NCBI GenBank assembly: GCA_030248135.1
Contig: JASANC010001169.1
Location: 124,001-188,000 of the forward strand
From: Theristus sp. LFF4_11
Taxonomy: Eukaryota > Nematoda > Chromadorea > Monhysterida > Xyalidae
Length of the DNA stretch: 64,000 nucleotides
Direction: 5' to 3'
Numbering within the stretch: position 1 is the stretch's first letter; each line of letters begins with the position of its first letter. Of this stretch, positions 22,290 through 35,900 are shown piece by piece. The notes under the pieces were generated by a model. It searched no databases and was not told where the DNA came from. It saw only the letters and a program-made list of their open reading frames with translations. The position numbers and the translations under genes are program-made.

Positions 22290-25200
22290 TCATGGCGACG
22301 CATCAACCACAGCAGCGCGCGGTGAGTCGTCCTCCTCGCCGTTGCTGGTGGTGCTGCTTGCCTTGCTGTTGTCGCTGTCGTTGCGACTGATCTGATTTCG
22401 ACTCGACGAATTACTGCTGCTGGTGCCCGAGAACATCTCGTCCGCTCGTGGCCGGGCGTCGCTGTTGCGCCCGCCGTGACGTTTCTCGTGGCGCCAACGC
22501 TTTTCGTACATTTCTGCACGTGAACATGAATGATTGTGATTTGAGTTTCGCAACACAAACTAGACAAAAATGAAATCAAATGTAACGGTTCAGTAACTGG
22601 TGGTTACTTACGACGGAGACGTCGTTCAGAAGCGATTTCTTTTTCCAGCTGCGCTTTCTCATTGGTCACTCGAGTCAACATGCCAGCTATTTCACCTGCA
22701 AGAAAATATAGATCCAAGATAACGAACAGATTTTTGAATGGGGCACTGTTACTGTAGCAAAACGTGAACTGCTCACCCTTCTCGGTCACATGCTGCTCTT
22801 CTTGCGTACGCACGGTGACGGCGGCCAATTCGATCAACCCGAGCACATTTAGCAGCAGACCCTGTACCGAAGAATACGCATTGAACTTGTTGCCGCCAGC
22901 GGTTGACGGTGTTGTTGTACTGGCATTTGCTGCGAATGCTGGCGCACCTGTACACGAAAAGTTGATAACGTTTGGTTCAAGCAAATACAAAAATAGAACA
23001 TCCATCCGTCCCTCTACAAAATATCTATGACAGGGAGTTTGACGTTGCGAACCTGACTGCCAGTTTGATATTATGTTCGTCATTTGCTGGGATTGATTCG
23101 AAAGTTGCTGCTGATTGGTTGTTGCGTCTGAGCCGATCTGAAGATCATCGGCGCTGTCACTGTCGCCAGCCTGTTGCTGATCGATGTTGCTCTCATCCAG
23201 GTCGTCGTTGTCCACATCGTCGTTCGCCTCATCATCTTCGTCCATGTTGTCGCGTTCATCAGGGTGCTCGTCCATGGCAGCTGCTGTTGTTGATGGCTCC
23301 GTAGACGTCAATAACTGGCTTGTGTGCTGTTGTTCGGCCATCATTTTACTCAGATTCAACGGGCTGTTGTTGCTGTCTATAAAATCAAAAAAAAACTTTA
23401 TGAAAAAAGCTCACAAGCTATTGCAGCAGATATCGTATAAAAACTGGCAGCGCGCGCTTACCAGATTCTTCATCGATTTTCAGTTTCTTATCGTTTTCTT
23501 CTGGCGATTCAGCAGACTCGTTTGATTCCGCTCGCTGATCATCCCTGCAGTATCAAAATTCAGTGTCAGTTCGTACTTGTAAACAGGTAACTTCTATAAC
23601 TTTAAGAGTCAGTGGACAACAAAGTTCTTTTTTTAACGTTTCAGTCAGTGTGATTGAATCAGTACTGCTAAAAAACGTGTAATACCCGTTAACTGCATGG
23701 AACAGGTGTAGAACCGGTGTAGAACCGCAGGAGCAAAAGCCGAACATTACCTCGGTTGCGTCTGTGGCATGCCAGTGTTGTTGTTGGCGTCGTGCGCACC
23801 GCCACCGAAGCGGGCAGCCTGTTGCAGCAGCGAGTTGGTCGCCATCATCTGCTGCATCATCAGGTGCTGCGCCGCCGCGGCCGCATTGAACTGCGAATAC
23901 ATCGAGGCCGCATTGCCGTGGCTCAACAGATTGCTGCCGGTGTAGCTGGTGTTGTGCGACTGAGAGGACGCCTCGTTCGCTGAGGACACGTTGATGCCTA
24001 ACGGACATGAGAACGCCGTTGATGACGGTTTACTGGACAGCTCGCCTGAAATTGAAAGATGGACAATTTGAAACACAGTTTACGGTTTCGACGGTGGAGC
24101 CTGAAGTAAATATACACAATAAAACAAGGGAAGCAGTTGCGGTTCATGCGCCGTAATGAAATGAAGCCTGTTTGTTATGTGTCATTCTCATGTATAACGT
24201 TGTTGCTTTCTCAGTGCTTTCATTGTGTCTTTTTTTGCAGCGGTTACAGTACAAATCGTTTGTGTACAAAATAATTTCTGTAAATTCGCTTGTGTGAGTT
24301 TGATTTTTTGATTACTCCTAACGACACTGCACCTGGCCTCGCCTCAAAACAGTGCTTAACTAAATTTAATGCTCATTCGAAGATCGTAAACATCATAGAG
24401 TGCATCGAATCACAGACACCGCATGAATAAAACTGAAAATAAATAATGTGCATATTCTCTTTCTTATCAGGAGACGCATGGCAAACAAACACAATGTGAC
24501 AAACGTTCAAACACCTGAAGAATTATGGCGGCATGATTTCGAAATTGTGTCACCATTACGTTTTTAAAACCTGCCTCAACAAAATACAGGCGTACCAATC
24601 TGGTGAACATTTGGTAAAATAACTTTATGGCTAATACAATACGTAAAATGTTGTTTGTTTGGTGTGTGGTGTCATGTCAAACCTGTCATTGTCATCACCA
24701 ACTGCTATAATTGTTGCATAACTTTTGCTCAAATGTTGCATTACTTTTGCTCAAAAGGTGAACAATCATGCTTTTATCAATTTTTGTAGCTCAGTGAAAC
24801 AATGTTGTGCGGTAAATAAGTTATAAAATGATTTAACCAGGCAAATTCTCGTGATCGAAGAAGAAAGAGAAATGCTGTTAGATTTACAAATAAATACTGA
24901 CTTGTATACAGAGTTTTAAATTGAACGCTGCTTCAATCGTGATGTATTCTTATCTTTTCCAATAAGGCAACGACGCATTACAATAAACAGGTTTGTCTTT
25001 CTACAGTATGACGATGAAAAACTGTTGTGCTTGAGAAATTATTTGAAAAACTGAAATCCTGAGTGTCGTAAGTTTAGTTTGAGTAAGTGTGTGTTCGAAA
25101 TTTGCGCTATGCGGAGAATGAATGAAATTATAAACAAAAGCGTTCTCATGTGAAGACGACTAAAAGGTGCAGTTGTATGACGTATGTACTTTGCCACCCA

Positions 25201-26314
25201 GCTGAACACCACATGGTGACCCTTTTGGATGGACCCTTTTCTGGTGCATGCAGGCTTTAAGTCAGTTGTTTGAGGGACTTTGTGTTAAGTGAACACAAAA
25301 AGCATACTTCGAAGCTAACAAGATATGGTGCATATATAAAGACGACAAAAAGCATCAAGCAAAAACAGCAAAGCACTCACCAAACGAGTCCAGCTTCGAT
25401 CGTTTGACCAGCGCTCCCCACGCGTTGGCGTCCATTGGGCCAGACGCACCCGTGGTCGGACTGCGTTTGGGCGGGCGACCGGGACGAGAACTGCAACAAA
25501 CGTTAGCTTTTGACTAAATTAGCCAATTACGTGGAGCAAGTCAAATATCAACAAGCATATCATTCAAAAAAACGCTCAAACCTTGTACTGGTACAGTCTT
25601 CATAGAGCACGTCGAAATCCTTGCACGAGATCAGTTTGCATCGATTGACTCCCGGCTGTATGGCGCCGAGCGAGCGCAGTGCACGCACCTGTTCGACGTT
25701 GCACACGCGCGGCAGAATGTCCAGACGTTTCAGCTTCGTGTACACCGTGTGCAGCCCACCGACCAGATTCTTCAAGAACATCTCGTACGCCTGAAAGCAA
25801 GTCTGCGTTTACATTGTCAACGTATTCGACTTTTATAACGAGTCGGTTAAGATGGAATTTGATGAATGTACACCTGCGGCAGGCAGATCATCGTCTCGTT
25901 GTCGATCTCAAATCCAGCCACCTTCTCACTGCGGTAGTCGACCAATTTCGCTTCCGCTTCCGCTGAATTATTACCTGAAACAGATTAATTAAAAAAAAAC
26001 TCATCATCAGCACTCAATAGCCGAAAACAACAATGGACACGAAAATGCATTAAGTCCACACATGGTGACTGACATGCGCCCGGTGCAGTAAACTCGTTCA
26101 TCGCAGGGTTGATCGGCAACGAACCAGCCAAGGTCGGCTGCAACGCTGCGAGAGCGGACAACGAGAACAGATTGCTGGCAGTGACAGCCGGCATCGGCAT
26201 GCCCGTGCTGGCGGCCATTGACTGCAACAGCGCTGCTTGCGACGTTAGCGGCGCTGCCACCGCTGAGGCGTCCATTTGCTCGTTCTTGTTACTTCCGGTA
26301 ATCATCATGTTCAT
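22290..26314 (-). CDS. dac: Dachshund (DACH) family transcriptional co-regulator
   Basis: Minus-strand exons: 26314-26074, 25974-25874, 25790-25582, 25490-25381, 24045-23751, 23544-23462, 23376-23053, 22947-22777, 22695-22612, 22513-22290. Frame is kept throughout, giving 613 residues. The Ski/Dach box is unmistakable at about residues 80-195: KLVDYRSEKVAGF, ICLPQAYEMFLKNLVGGLHT, YTKLKRLDI, CNVEQVRALRSLGAIQPGVN and RPGRPPKR. Residues about 455-545 match the C-terminal Dach box (SVQGLLLN, RTQEEQHV, then a Glu/Arg/Lys-rich coiled coil). The linker is rich in Ala, Met, Gln and Asn, with an acidic Asp/Glu run near residue 370. Family knowledge: nuclear DNA-binding cofactor of the retinal determination network (with Six and Eya). 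The start ATG follows a 3' splice site at 26349, so a 5' UTR exon or trans-splicing is likely. It is somewhat shorter than vertebrate DACH1. Confidence 0.93.
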
Positions 26315-26348
26315 GTCAATGTACGCTTTCTGGTTTATTACAATCTCT

Positions 26349-29300
26349 CTGAAATCACAAGAACAACACGTCAATATGAGAAAACACAATGGAAAGTGCG
26401 ATTCACTTCTGCGAGCACACATCAAGCGGCGCAAAAGAGCGCAGGCGGATACAGTAGTCCGGACCAACCGTGCGAGTGTGACTAAGCAGCGCGCATGTAA
26501 GTCGTTGTCTGCTTCACTGGAATAAGAAGTGCACCACTGCTCTAATATGCCGAGTTGCTTGTACGGATCGTGCAATGATTTTCACTAATTACGATTGGTG
26601 TTTAATAAACAATAAATAAGACGGCTGAATGAAAGATCACGGGAAGGCTATCTATCTGCTGTCAAAGGCAAACAAGTCATTAAGCCATACAGTGGAAAAT
26701 CAAATAATAATGCATCGCGATATGTTTATTATGAATAATCAAAAAGATGAGCGCGCACACACACACGCGCACAGGTAGACGAGCGCAATCTCACCAACAG
26801 GTGAGGTAATAATGAATGCTGAAATCGTATAATATAACTCCACGCGAGACTCGCCTAATGAGAAGCTGCCGAGAGCTAACTATTTAGCTATTTAGTAGCG
26901 TGTCTATACGCACTTCACTTAATCTCTGGCAGTGCAAATAATATGCTTATTATTGTAATTGTGTGATGTGTATGTTTCGACAAATGTTGCCACAGATTGA
27001 CGTTATTGCTTCTCTATAAATCATTAAGAATATTAGCTAGCGTGCGCTTGTTAAGCATCCGAGCACCTTAGCGGCGCAATCAGTGCAGCTTAATTCGTAA
27101 CGCTCAAACACACAAACTATATCGGAGGCTTTATTTATGATTTCTAATAAAGCGTGCTCGATCAGGTACCTGCGTGTGTTGACATCTGAGCCAGTGGATT
27201 GCAAATAAAACATCACAATCTTTCCAATCCGAGCGCATGTCGTGTGTGTATCACTAACTCTAATGAAATGATTTGATAATCACATACAGGTAAATACATT
27301 CAGTTATTATACAAACTCACCATTTAATTATCATTATTAGCATTATTAAAACATGCTTTCAATAGATCGCATGCTTCATGGTGCCAAAACGCAATAATAG
27401 AGCTTTAGTGAAACCGACTCAAAGAAATCACGATGCCGTGCGTACATTCGCAGCTACAGAATCTCATATTCAACTGAGTATTCATGATGCTTCTAAATCA
27501 TCATCGTATCGCGTTCAACAAACTAGCAGAAATGGAGAGAAACGCAAAATAACACTTGCAATTATCAACAGGTCTACAATCAATGCACATATCTAATGCA
27601 GTTATTGAGCAATTACCATGATCTACAATTATTAGGTTGTCTAAAATTAAACATGTTTACGAATTTAGATGTGCGAGTTTCAATGAGATGTCTTATGACC
27701 ATACCATCACCATGGCATAGCATGTCAGAAAGAGAAGATCCGGAGAAGAAACTCAGATATACCGTAACCCTGAAATTGCTAACGTCATTCAAACAAACAA
27801 GCTAAACCAATGGTTGCAGCGCATCTGGCAAAAAGCGAAGGTATGTAAATCTAACAGCAAAATCACGCGCGCCAATATACACCTTTTTCCCACTAGTCAT
27901 TTGTTTATGTAGAAATGTATATTGTCCGGTGCCTTTTTGCCGACTCTTTACATCTATCTGACTGAACACAGAGCGTCTAACTCTGCTTGTGTAGTTCTGT
28001 GTGTTTATGGCAATGCATTGTTTATAATACAAAAGTCAGTTTCTCCGACGGTCGCACAGGTTTAATATGGCTGCAAATACACAACAATATGAAATAAAGT
28101 ACAAACGTAACTTGGAAATTAGATAAGGCCAACGAAATAGACAACATTACACGTATGAGTGTGTTTTGTTGATGGCTTACAATGCAAGCATTATTACCGT
28201 ATTGTAAATGCACAGCACAGTACATGAAGCTGCAGGTATTGCATTTTGGTGTGTTTCACATTTAGTTGCTCTCATGTTCACACTGAATGTGAAGCGTTAC
28301 TGTTCTGTAAAAGTGTTCGCCAAACCTACAAATTTACGATGCGATACCTAATACCAAAGATGTTAAACAAAATAATAATCGCAAAAGGATACGTTTGTTC
28401 CGTCGTGTTTTGAGATAGCTGTGTGAGACATTGACACACAGACAACAAACCGCTTTCAAAGAAAAAAAACGAAAATTTATTTCCACAATAGAACGCGGCA
28501 GTTTCAAGCTTCGTTCAGGCTTCGGTTACGACTGTTTCGTTTTAGTATTTTTTTCTTCTTGCTATCTCTGTGTGTTGTTGAGTGATAATACAATACAATA
28601 CAGACACAACCAATAAACATATAGAAATTCAACCGCTATTCGTAAATAAATACAAACAGTACGCTCAACTACAATTCAAAAAAGGTCGACATTTTTTAGC
28701 AATCGCTAAAATGGGAACGAACATGACACGCATTTTTGTGATTTCTATTTTGATCCCTAACGACAGCGCAATAAATTTTCAAATTATTCTTGCAAAGTAC
28801 TACACAATGTTTGCTTGTTCTTTGTTGATTTAAAAAAGAACTTTGATCAGAAATGTGTTTTGGTGCTGCGGCAATGACAATCCGTCAATGGGACAAATGG
28901 CAGAGGAGGCCGAAGTGGCCATGTTTGTGCGGATAACCAGTTGTATCGGGTTCAGACGGTTCAGAGAACAAGTTTCTTCGGTTCCAAGCGGGAAGCCGTA
29001 AACCTATAAGTGAATGACAGACGAAAATACAGAAACATCTAGTGACCCACTGAAAAACATCAACTACACTTGGGGCACATTTTCCGATCGGCCACAATAC
29101 AACTGACAACGGTGTATATATAATTTGTGGTTCTTCTGGTATTCTGCGGCCGAATCGCGACGTTAACGTGTTTCGATCACGCCATGCGCTCATTCATACA
29201 GAGAAACAAAATCATCGTGTGACGCGTTTTGGCGCGCGAATGAATTGTTTTCATTTCATGTCGGTTACAATCGTGTATATGTACAAATTGTATGTATGTG

Positions 29301-30160
29301 CATCCATATCCAGTTGCTCGAAATGGATCTCCCGAATTATTGCGATTTTCGCCTCGACCGCCCGGCGCTTGAGCTTACATGAAATTAATTGATGCTTTCT
29401 TTGTTATTGGAAAATCAAACACGTTTATCATGTTCCGCCGTGCCGCTATTCTATTTGCAGGTTGCACGCACGACCGGCGTATGAGTGCGATTTCATTTGC
29501 AAATATACTTCAACTATACGCAAAATTCTTAGCATTCATTCACTCCTTCTTCGACACGTCGGGCTCGCACATGAAACGCAAGAAAGCAATAAAGCAAATT
29601 CGCGTGGTGGAACGTGCACATATGTACGTGTGGTCAGAGGTGATTTGTCATCTGCAGCAGAAACATGAACAATCTTCAGGAGCAGAAAGAAACATAAAAA
29701 CACATAGCTGGTTCGGTTTTCACAATATAAGGAGCACACAATGCAGTTAAGAAATACGTTTTTTAAAGTTTTTTTGACTGTGACAAATGCAGTGTGGAGT
29801 GAACCTATAAATAGAAACGATAGAAGACTTAAAAGTAATATTGTTATTATTGAACGTGTCGTAATGTGCATTTGCACGCACAGATAGGGAAAATGCTTCT
29901 CGGCTGCGCGGCAATTTCAAAATCAACAAAACTTGATGTAATCTGAGAGTTTAGTGCAAGGAAGTGAAAAACAAAACTAATCCACGCATTAAATTTATTT
30001 TAATTCATTCGTATATTACCACACTTACACATCCTCTTCAAATCTGCACATAAATGTTGAAATAATAGAAATATTGATTCAATTTAACATTCATTTGTTG
30101 AATTTTTAAAATCATCAAAATGACATGCCCGATTGATTGATTGGTTGGTAATCACAATAA
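26349..30160. other. Divergent intergenic region upstream of dachshund, no gene seen
   Basis: AT-rich, with a short CA/CG run at about 26750-26775. Small ORFs are scattered on both strands without recognisable domains or splice chains. It may hold dachshund 5' UTR exons and enhancers, but none can be marked from sequence alone. Confidence 0.5.
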
Positions 30161-31019
30161 CTGATTGGCTGGTGCGTGACCCTGATCAGGTTCAAACGCG
30201 GGCTGTTCAAATTGCATTTTACTTTTTGATTTTTTTGATTTCTGAGTGTTTGTGTGAATGAACGTTTGGTATTTCAATGGACAAAACTTGTTTGTGATTC
30301 ACGAAAGATGCAGAAAAGTCAAAAAGAGAAAAATTTAAGGTGAGGCTTTATTTAAAAAAAGAACAGCGGGGACTCCCAGCGCTCTTGACACAAGGAAAAA
30401 TGAATATCCGTTTGAAAACCCACTGCTTTTCAATTTTTTGCTATCAAATAATTCATCAGAAACAAAATTTCAATAAAAACTAGACACAACAGCATAGTTG
30501 TTTTCGTTGCCGTCGTCGTCGTTCTTTTTCGAATAAATTTGTGTTTTTTGGAAACAGCTGTTTTCAGTTTTTCTGCATCTTTGAACTGTTTGCAGACAAT
30601 TTGTTCTTTTTTATTTTTTTTGCATCTCATAAATCACAAACAAGCTTCTCCATTAAAAAGCCAAACATTGATCCACACAAACACAAAACAAACACAAACA
30701 CACACAAACAAATCAAAAAAATCAAATCAACTCAGTTTATTTTTTTCCTTTCGACCAATTCTGATCAATCAAACACAAATGTTTCATCATGCAAAAAAAC
30801 GATTGCCAAAATTAAATAAAAGAAACACACGATGAAAATTGGAATGCACAAGTGAAAACAAATGTGATAATAAGAATGCATGGGCACTAACCACCCGGGT
30901 AATTAATTACACAAAGACAAAAAGAAACTGTGACATCCAAACTACACAACCGTCGACAGTCCAAAGGCAAATGGAATTGAACGGGCCGCGTTTGATCAGG
31001 GTCACGCACCAGCCAGTCA
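30161..31019. mobile_element. Miniature inverted-repeat element of about 860 bases
   Basis: The left end TGGCTGGTGCGTGACCCTGA (from about 30164) is matched in inverse by TCAGGGTCACGCACCAGCCA (to about 31016), and the pairing continues inward through AAACGCGG and GTTCAA. No coding potential. Confidence 0.72.
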
Positions 31020-31199
31020 TGTGTTGCCCAAAATTTCATAGTCCGACTAATTTTTTTCCTAATAGGCCCGATAACGTCATTTTTGGCGCAATTTTTGGTC
31101 TAAGTGTAAATGGAAGCATCGACGAGTACAATTGCTTTGAAAATGAACGATCATTGTCATGGTAAATCAACAACAGCCGGTTAAAGCAGTTAGCAGCTC

Positions 31200-31543
31200 A
31201 AAATCAAAATCCAATGCATTTTTAGCCCGGGTCGGGTCGTAGGCACGGGTCTCACGGTAAAATTTGCTCAAAAATAATAATTGCACGGGTTATCTGCTAG
31301 TTGTGATTGTGGGAAGAACATTTCGGCAGGGGGGGGTGGGGTGGGGTCGAGGACGTGGGGTGCTGAGTCAGTGAGTCGTGAATAAAAGGGGAAGGGGTGG
31401 GGCCCCGGGGCCGGGCAGGGGCGGGGGTTCGGTACCCACACCACACGACACGAGGTATCCGGGTTTTGGGTGTTCCGTCCCGTGGCGCGTCAAGACTCAA
31501 GACTCAAGGGGACGGGACGGGACACCCCTGCTGCCCGCCCACC
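31200..31543. other. G-rich low-complexity stretch
   Basis: Runs of G and GGGGCC/GGGGTGGGG occur from about 31327 to 31545, next to a family A transposon. It could form G-quadruplexes. No gene is seen. Confidence 0.5.
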
Positions 31544-32575
31544 TAGGGTTAGGGGAAAAAAAATCCGGATTTTTTTTTTAAATTAAAAAAAATTAAAAAA
31601 AAATTTTTTTTTTACAAGTTAGGTTTGTTCGAAGCGTCTCGTCGAGCTGAGTTCATCTAGACTATTTTCAGAACGATCCGGAAAACTATAAGAGCGAAAA
31701 TCGTGTTTTATTGAAATTATGTCCATTTCATAGAGGGAAAGTTGCATTTTCAACAGTAAAACAGGACAATTTTCGACGTGTACTTGAATATTGAACCGTT
31801 CTTAGTTGTTCCTCTTTAGAAAATTACCAAAATTTGACTGTGTTCAAAAATTCCTGTTTGCTGTAGCTAAGTCGGCAACCCCTGTCGACCCGGTCGCCCC
31901 CCCCAAGACACTTACTTTCAGGTTCAACCAGCTATGCTATCTGCCACATGGCGAGAGCCCACTCTTCAAATCATCGTATCGAAAACACGTACCATGATTT
32001 CGCGATCACGTTGCGGGCAACTGACAGACGCAAGTTTAACACGTTAGTTTAGCTCAGCACGCAAGTTTTAACATGTGGCCATGTTATCGGGTATCTGAAA
32101 AACGGTCGTGTGATGTGGTATTAACCAACATCTCCGCTCCAATTGTTTAACAATATATCGCACAACTCCATTGTAGACCTATAACATACGCCAATCAACA
32201 AAATATCATGTTCATCTCATGGCCTACCGACTGAAAAAACATGTTCTAAGTTGCAAGAAAACGATTTCTGAAACGATATTTCAATTCAGTTAAGTCATTT
32301 CAACGCTAAAAATTGACTCTAGAAGTCATCCAAATCGAAAAACATGGAGTACGTCGGTCAAAATGACCAAATAATGACATGTACCTAAGCACACAAAGAA
32401 GTTGGGAAGAAAATTTGGTTTGAACTTTCAAAAAATTATGCCATAAATCGAATTTTCAGAGCAAAGTAGAAGAAAAATTTTTCAATTTTTTTTTAAGTTT
32501 GAAAAAAAAAATCCAAAATTTAAAAAAAAAAACAAAAAAAAATTAAAAATTTTTTTTTCAAAGCCCCTAACCCTA
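31544..32575 (+). mobile_element. hAT-like element, family A copy 2 (intact reference copy)
   Basis: Starts TAGGGTTAGGGG and ends CCCTAACCCTA, flanked by a perfect 8-base duplication CGCCCACC (31536-31543 and 32576-32583). It is nearly identical to copy 1 but lacks the family B insertion, so it shows the empty site. No transposase ORF. Confidence 0.87.
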
Positions 32576-32885
32576 CGCCCACCCCTCCTCCCGAGTCCTC
32601 CGCCACGGGACGCAACTTGCGAACTTGCTACCCTCTGCCCTGCCCCACTCATCTTCGAACCCTCCTTCCTGCGCCCCACTCAATTTTTCATTCTGCGAAC
32701 GTTAGTGGTAAATTGAATAAATATACATACAGTAAGCACTTTAGTAGTTTTTTTAGTGTTTTCACTTTTTTCGTTCGAGTTTTTCGTTTGCTTTCTAACC
32801 GTGTTAAAAGAGTCTTCCTTTTTCTTGGTTTTGACACGGCTCGAAAGCCAAATAGGGTTCTTGGCCTTGGAGTGGTCTTGGAAAC

Positions 32886-32912
32886 GTTTTAATTCAGATC
32901 ATCTTACCAAAA
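32886..32912 (+). promoter_or_regulatory. 3' splice site just upstream of the ATRX start codon
   Basis: TTTTAATTCAG ends at 32897, fifteen bases before the chosen ATG. There is no in-frame stop immediately upstream. This fits either the end of a 5' UTR intron or a spliced-leader trans-splicing acceptor of the kind nematodes use close to the ATG. Only RNA data can separate these. Confidence 0.45.
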
Positions 32913-35900
32913 ATGAAGCCACCCATGCGTCGACAAAGTTCGCCAACGCCGATTGCATCTGGAACAGCTGACGTCGACCAGTTTCAACAACCTAATGTTG
33001 AACCCGGTCCCGAACACAAACAAGCAATAAAAAAGGAACTTGAACGACTGCAGCAGCAGAGCAAAGAACTGTTGGATTTTGCCGTCGAGGTAAGAAGAAG
33101 ACAACAGAAGACGTCACGTGGACATCAGTTTTGCTCTCTTTTTAATCTTGCACCTTCAAAATGTAATGTCTTGCTTGTTGTAAAGTTGACTTGATGTTAA
33201 TTCGGTCTCCTCACTCTCGTCTCCTCGCCGTCTTATCTTTCAAACCAAACTGCACCACCCATCGGTAAATTACCACAACGTGTCGGTTATTTCCACCTTT
33301 TTAGGAGCACAAGCGTTTGGAAGACGATGATCAGCCGATTTCCGTTTCCGAATTGACCGACGTGTTGAGCGCTCACAAAAGTTCCCTGCAGGAGGCCATT
33401 CGACGTCTGGACACTCTAGAACAGACGCTGAAAAACAGTCTGACCAACGCGTGCGGCATCGCAAACATCAAGCACGAACCAAGTGCCAGGTACTTCCTTT
33501 TTAGAAGCAAAAATTAGAGAAAAGGTTCTTTGGCGAATGCTTCAAGTGTTGAACTTCAATGCTGGTTTCGGTTGAAAAAAAACCATTTCGTTGCCACGTA
33601 GCCCTTCGGGGATTTATCAACCAACCATTGGTTCTCTTTGTTAATGCTGCCAGCACAAAACAAAGCGGTGCCCAGAGGCGTGCGTTTCTGCTTCATGACA
33701 TTCCGAGAACTCACAGAGTGGTAAGCCGTGAAAAACACACTGCTTTTTCAGCTTCGAAAACGGCATTTCCATTGAAGTGCCCGCCACCAGTGCGGAAGGG
33801 GAAACTCATAAAATGAAGTCGCCGTCGTCAGCAGCGGGCGAGTCTCCATCAGTGAGCCCGAAAATCCGCCTGCGCAAAGACGTCAACAGCAACACGTACG
33901 AAATGTCAGTGGAAATTTGCGAACGCCTCGAATTTTTGTCGAGAATTTTAGCAAATTAGACGAAAAAAACTGTTTCAGCTCGCGAGTGGAGCCAGAAAAG
34001 ACTGAAAGTTGTGCGCGAGAAAACGCCGACGAGCACGAGCGAGCCGAGGCAGCTGGTTTGCAGAGCGAGGCCAACCAGCCGTCGTGTGCGTCTGCGAGCA
34101 GTTCGTTCGCTGATGGCACACTCACACTGCGAATCGCAAACGAGCCGGTGAATCTGGTTCTGGTTTGTGTGTGTCATTGCTGTCGCTTTGCTTTGCTTTG
34201 TTTCCTTTGCTCTTTTGCGTTTTGCTTTCGTAGTTGTAGTTTTCTGCAGACATATGTCTGTTTTTCATTCATTCATTCTGTTCAATCGTTGTCGCATACT
34301 AGCCGTACGTTACGTAACGCGGAACAGTTTGTCGGTTTGTGTTTTAGTGTGGTTTTTCTACTCTTGTCTGTCCCTAATGTCGCTATATTCGCAAATTTCT
34401 TGGTTTTTTTTTCAAAATTCCGGATCAAACATGCAACCAGCGTTGCAACCAAAACGGGCACTTTTCTTTTCAGCCACGCTGCATCGTGCATCTGGTGCGC
34501 TGTGACGACGCCGAGTGGAAGCAGCGACAACGCACGGCCGGCAAACGCAGGCAACGCAGGCAGTCGGCCGAGACGTGCGTCACGGACGAGTCGGACACGA
34601 CCGAAGACGACGAGCTCGAGTCAAGCGCCGACAAACGGCGACGCCGCAACGTCGGTTTGGTTTGGTTTCGGTGGAAACTGTCGCCAGACTTGAGAAATGA
34701 ATGGGACCTGTGATGACAGCCGATTAGACGTCGACGTCGTCGCCTGCGCAGCAAGGCAATCCATCAGACGTTTGGTTGCTTTCGTTCGCTGCGCACGGGC
34801 AGTGCAAAGGCACTTGATGAGAGCACAAAACCATGGACGCCCTACCGCCCACATGATGTCGTTCTACACACTTGGATCAGTTTTGACTAAAACGTTCACT
34901 GTCAACTTCACAGGTGAATCAAAAGAAAAGCAGCAAATCGAAGGAGGCCGCGAAGCAGCGAACACGAGCGACGAGTGCGGCGTCGTCGTCGCCGGGCATG
35001 GAGGATTTGGAGCGGCTGCGGCGTGGGGCGGCGCGCGCGTTGCGTCGCGACACGGACGAGGACGAGCGGGAGCACTCGCATGACGACGAACACGGGCGGG
35101 GTGGGACACGGCAGCGCAACGCTGCGAAAACGGTGACGTCATCACGAACGACAAAGGCGTCATTGGTTGAGGTGGTGTGCTGGCGTTGTTGTTGATATGG
35201 TCAAGCACGCAATTTGTGCCTGCAATGCTGATTGGCTGCATGCAACTGCAACTGGTTCACGTCTTAATTTTGAGCTGAATTCAAAAGCAAACCGATGATT
35301 CAGAGTTGTTGCTTGTGTTGCTGCTGCATCGCATGGACGCTGTTTGTTGTTGTTGACTGTTTAGTTTCAATGTTTCAGGTTGAGCCGGATGACTCGGATG
35401 TGCCGCTCAATTCAGCGAGTGCACGCGCAGCGATGCTGGCTGGGCGAGCGGCGGCTGGCGCGGCGATGCAGCAAATCGAGGTTGCTCCTTTTTTGTTGCC
35501 CGTTACTGGTTGACTGCACTGAAATTTTAGTGTCCGTGCATTCCAAAAGCAACACTACTAGCACTTTGTGGGTTGTCATACGATGCGATTTTCTACGGTG
35601 TTTATTCATAACAGCCACACGATCACTTGCAACTTCCCGTCAGATTTGCCTTTATTTTCCGCATTTTTTTTTCTTTGTCGAGACACGAGACAAATCATCA
35701 TGCGCGTTCGTGTTGTTGTCTGATTCAATCTGTATAGTGTGGTGACATGATCTGCCTGTGTGCGCGTGTTGAGTATAAAAAAACATTCACACTCAGACGC
35801 ACGCATGCATGCGGTGTATGTGTGTTTGTGTGTGTAGTCAATCGATAAACAGACGGCGTGAAATTGAGAAATCAGTGATTAAAAAGTTTCTCCATTTTCG

